Shown here piece after piece: positions 62,728 through 64,000 of a stretch of DNA of 64,000 nt (its first letter is position 1; each line of letters opens with the position of its first letter). The translations under genes were made by a program, and so were the position numbers. The notes beneath the pieces were generated by a model that made no database searches, was not told the origin of the DNA, and was given only the letters and a program-made list of their open reading frames with translations. Origin of the DNA: RYN-230 sp963720645 (GTDB taxonomy: Bacteria; Actinomycetota; Actinomycetes; Streptosporangiales; Streptosporangiaceae); the NCBI GenBank assembly GCA_963720645.1, contig CAVRFX010000016.1, positions 62,001-126,000 of the forward strand. The letters are read 5' to 3'.

Positions 62728-63180
62728 ATGCCAGGCATCATCGTCGGGGTGGATGGCTCGGAGCACTCCCTCAGCGCCCTGGACTGGGCCCTGAACGAGG
62801 CCGACCTCCGGCAAACCCCGCTGACCGTGATCACCGTGAGCCCGATCGTTTCCGGCATCTACGGGCCCGGGTACGCGCCCGCCGACTACTACCCGGCGGA
62901 AGAGGAAAGCCGGAATCAGGCGGAAAAGGCCACCCAGGACCTGGTGAACCAGGCGGTCGAGCGGCGCGGCGCCGCGCCGGCCATGCCCGTGACCGTGCGC
63001 GCGCTCAGCGGCCTGGCCGCCGATGAGCTGATCAACGCGTCCGAGGGCGCGGACCTGCTCGTGGTCGGCGCTCGCGGGGCGGGCGGTTTCGCCCGGCTGG
63101 TGATGGGGTCGGTCAGCACCCAGGTCACTCACCACGCCCTGTGCCCGGTGGTGGTCGTGCCGGGAAACAGGAAAGACTGA
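62728..63180 (+). CDS. Universal stress protein
   Basis: This 150-residue ATP-binding Usp has IIVGVDGSEHSLSALDWALN, LLVVGARGAGGFARLVMGSVS (complete G-x2-G-x9-GS nucleotide motif) and CPVVVVPG. It carries a Tyr-rich insert (GIYGPGYAPADYYPAEEESR). ATG 62728 follows AAGGAG. Usp proteins are typical DosR regulon members, but no clear box lies upstream of this one. Confidence 0.92.
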   Translation: MPGIIVGVDGSEHSLSALDWALNEADLRQTPLTVITVSPIVSGIYGPGYAPADYYPAEEESRNQAEKATQDLVNQAVERRGAAPAMPVTVRALSGLAADELINASEGADLLVVGARGAGGFARLVMGSVSTQVTHHALCPVVVVPGNRKD

Positions 63181-63290
63181 GCGCCAGCCTGGGCGGCGCT
63201 GGCCGCCGCGGGCTGGGTTAGCCTGAGGCTGGCCGGGACCGGCGCTGCCGCCGGGGCCCGGCCGCGGGCGACTACGCAGGGAGGCCGGTC

Positions 63291-63809
63291 ATGCCACAGC
63301 CCCAGGGAGCGGAGCTCGAGAAGGTCCGGGCCCGGCGCGAGGAACTGCGCCAGCGCTATCTGCATCCGGTGGGCGAGCGGCCCGCCACCCCGGTCCGCGG
63401 CGTCCACCATCTCGCGCTGATCTGCCGTGACGTCGAGGAAACCATCCGGTTCTACCAGGAGTTCCTCGGGTTCCCCTTGGTCGAGCTGGTGGAAAACCGG
63501 GACTACGCGGGGTCAAGCCATTTCTTCTTCGACATCGGCAACAAGAACATGCTCGGCTTCTTCGATTTCCCCGGGCACGATCATCCCGACTGGCAGGAGA
63601 CGATCGGCGGCGTGCAGCACCTGGCCATTTCGATTCCCCAGGAGCAGTACGACGCGGCCAGGAAGAAGTTCGACGAGGCCGGGTTCGAGTACATCGGGCC
63701 GGACCGCGGCATCGAGGAGAGCATGTACTTCCGCGACCCGAACGGGGTCGGGATCGAGTTCTACCGCGAGGACCTCGGCGAGTTCAACGGAACACATCTC
63801 ATCGACTAG
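63291..63809 (+). CDS. VOC-fold (glyoxalase/dioxygenase) metalloenzyme-like protein
   Basis: This 172-residue single-protomer vicinal-oxygen-chelate protein has VHHLALICRDVEETIRFYQE, a middle metal-site region GGVQHLAISIPQEQY and IEFYRED. A helical N-terminal extension (KVRARREELRQRYLHPVGER) precedes it. The conserved His, His and Glu suggest a bound metal. The substrate is unknown: lyase, dioxygenase or resistance function are all possible. GGGAGG precedes ATG 63291. Confidence 0.85.
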   Translation: MPQPQGAELEKVRARREELRQRYLHPVGERPATPVRGVHHLALICRDVEETIRFYQEFLGFPLVELVENRDYAGSSHFFFDIGNKNMLGFFDFPGHDHPDWQETIGGVQHLAISIPQEQYDAARKKFDEAGFEYIGPDRGIEESMYFRDPNGVGIEFYREDLGEFNGTHLID

Positions 63810-63815
63810 TGCTGA

Positions 63816-63836
63816 CCCGGGGGGTCGCCCCCCGGG
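63816..63836. terminator. Nine-bp GC hairpin between converging genes
   Basis: CCCGGGGGG (63816-63824), a TCG loop and CCCCCCGGG (63828-63836) form a perfect short stem just between the VOC-gene stop and the stop of the DUF3052-like gene. It should terminate both transcripts. Confidence 0.75.
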
Positions 63837-64000
63837 CTAGCGCAGTACTTTCCGGATCACCAGGCGGAGGCCGGACCAGACCTCGTCGATCGCGCAGACC
63901 TTGTTGTCCACCAGGCCGGTCGGCAGGGCGATCTCGCGGACCACGTTGTCGCTCATGTCCGTGGGGACCCTCGCCGCGCGCTTCGGCCAGGCGACCCACA
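63837..64000 (-). CDS. C-terminal end of a DUF3052-like protein (cut by the window)
   Basis: The last 54 codons read WVAWPKRAARVPTDMSDNVV, then REIALPTGLVDNKVCAIDEV and WSGLRLVIRKVLR. The WVAWPK...AIDEVWSGLR pattern is that of DUF3052-type proteins. Function unknown. The N-terminal part lies beyond the window, so length and start cannot be given. Confidence 0.65.
   Translation of the reverse strand, partial: WVAWPKRAARVPTDMSDNVVREIALPTGLVDNKVCAIDEVWSGLRLVIRKVLR

Overview
The window is very GC-rich DNA (roughly 70% by eye) with many GTG starts, overlapping operon starts, GAF-ANTAR regulators, a PknB-like kinase with a PASTA domain, a DevS/DevR-type sensor pair and an Rv1733c-like membrane protein. 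This is a high-GC actinobacterium; a Streptosporangiales-like or related soil lineage is only a guess. No rRNA, tRNA, CRISPR array or transposase was seen.

Layout. 0-4.7 kb: the aa3 oxidase block (ctaD tail, ctaE, a broken ctaG-type assembly gene, a small membrane protein, heme O synthase ctaB). 4.7-11.7 kb: a histidine kinase and an OmpR-type regulator separated by a broken lipoyl-less E2 gene, then a LolA-like secreted protein and a DrrAB-type ABC exporter. 11.7-13.6 kb: an operon of two GAF-ANTAR proteins led by a histidine-kinase dimerisation-domain look-alike that has lost its phospho-histidine. 13.8-21.2 kb: gpmA, an acyl-CoA synthetase, a secreted beta-propeller, a truncated glycosyltransferase with a coupled microprotein, and a DinG/XPD-like helicase. 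21.3-26.2 kb: a two-gene operon encoding TIR-TM-beta-propeller and SLOG-4TM proteins, a Thoeris-like arrangement and the best candidate for an undescribed conflict system; it ends in a perfect 27-bp hairpin. 26.2-33.1 kb: heavily frameshifted genes (Zn-ADH, FtsH-like protease, pirin, uracil-DNA glycosylase, AlkB-like) plus a GH3 fragment. 33.2-35.6 kb: an MFS exporter and its TetR regulator.

35.7-63.8 kb reads as a low-oxygen/energy island. It holds universal stress proteins, phosphoketolase and acetate kinase, a GNAT-fused ADP-forming acyl-CoA synthetase, cytochrome bd genes (cydA and cydB collapsed into one remnant, cydDC intact), a flavin-type oxidase, GAPDH, a CRP-like domain, MarR, a third GAF-ANTAR, an alcohol dehydrogenase, a stand-alone cytochrome b, an Rv1733c homologue, and a DevS-like heme/GAF kinase with its DevR-like regulator. 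Several of these genes have upstream sites resembling the mycobacterial DosR box (GGGAC-N4-GTCCC). I infer that the DevSR pair encoded here may control them.

Two features cut across the window. Many genes carry single-base frameshifts, most densely at 26.2-31.9 kb, some of them compensating; sequence or assembly error is as likely as real decay. Many proteins also carry tandem 15-36 bp coding repeats that make Pro/Ala/Gly/Ser linkers.
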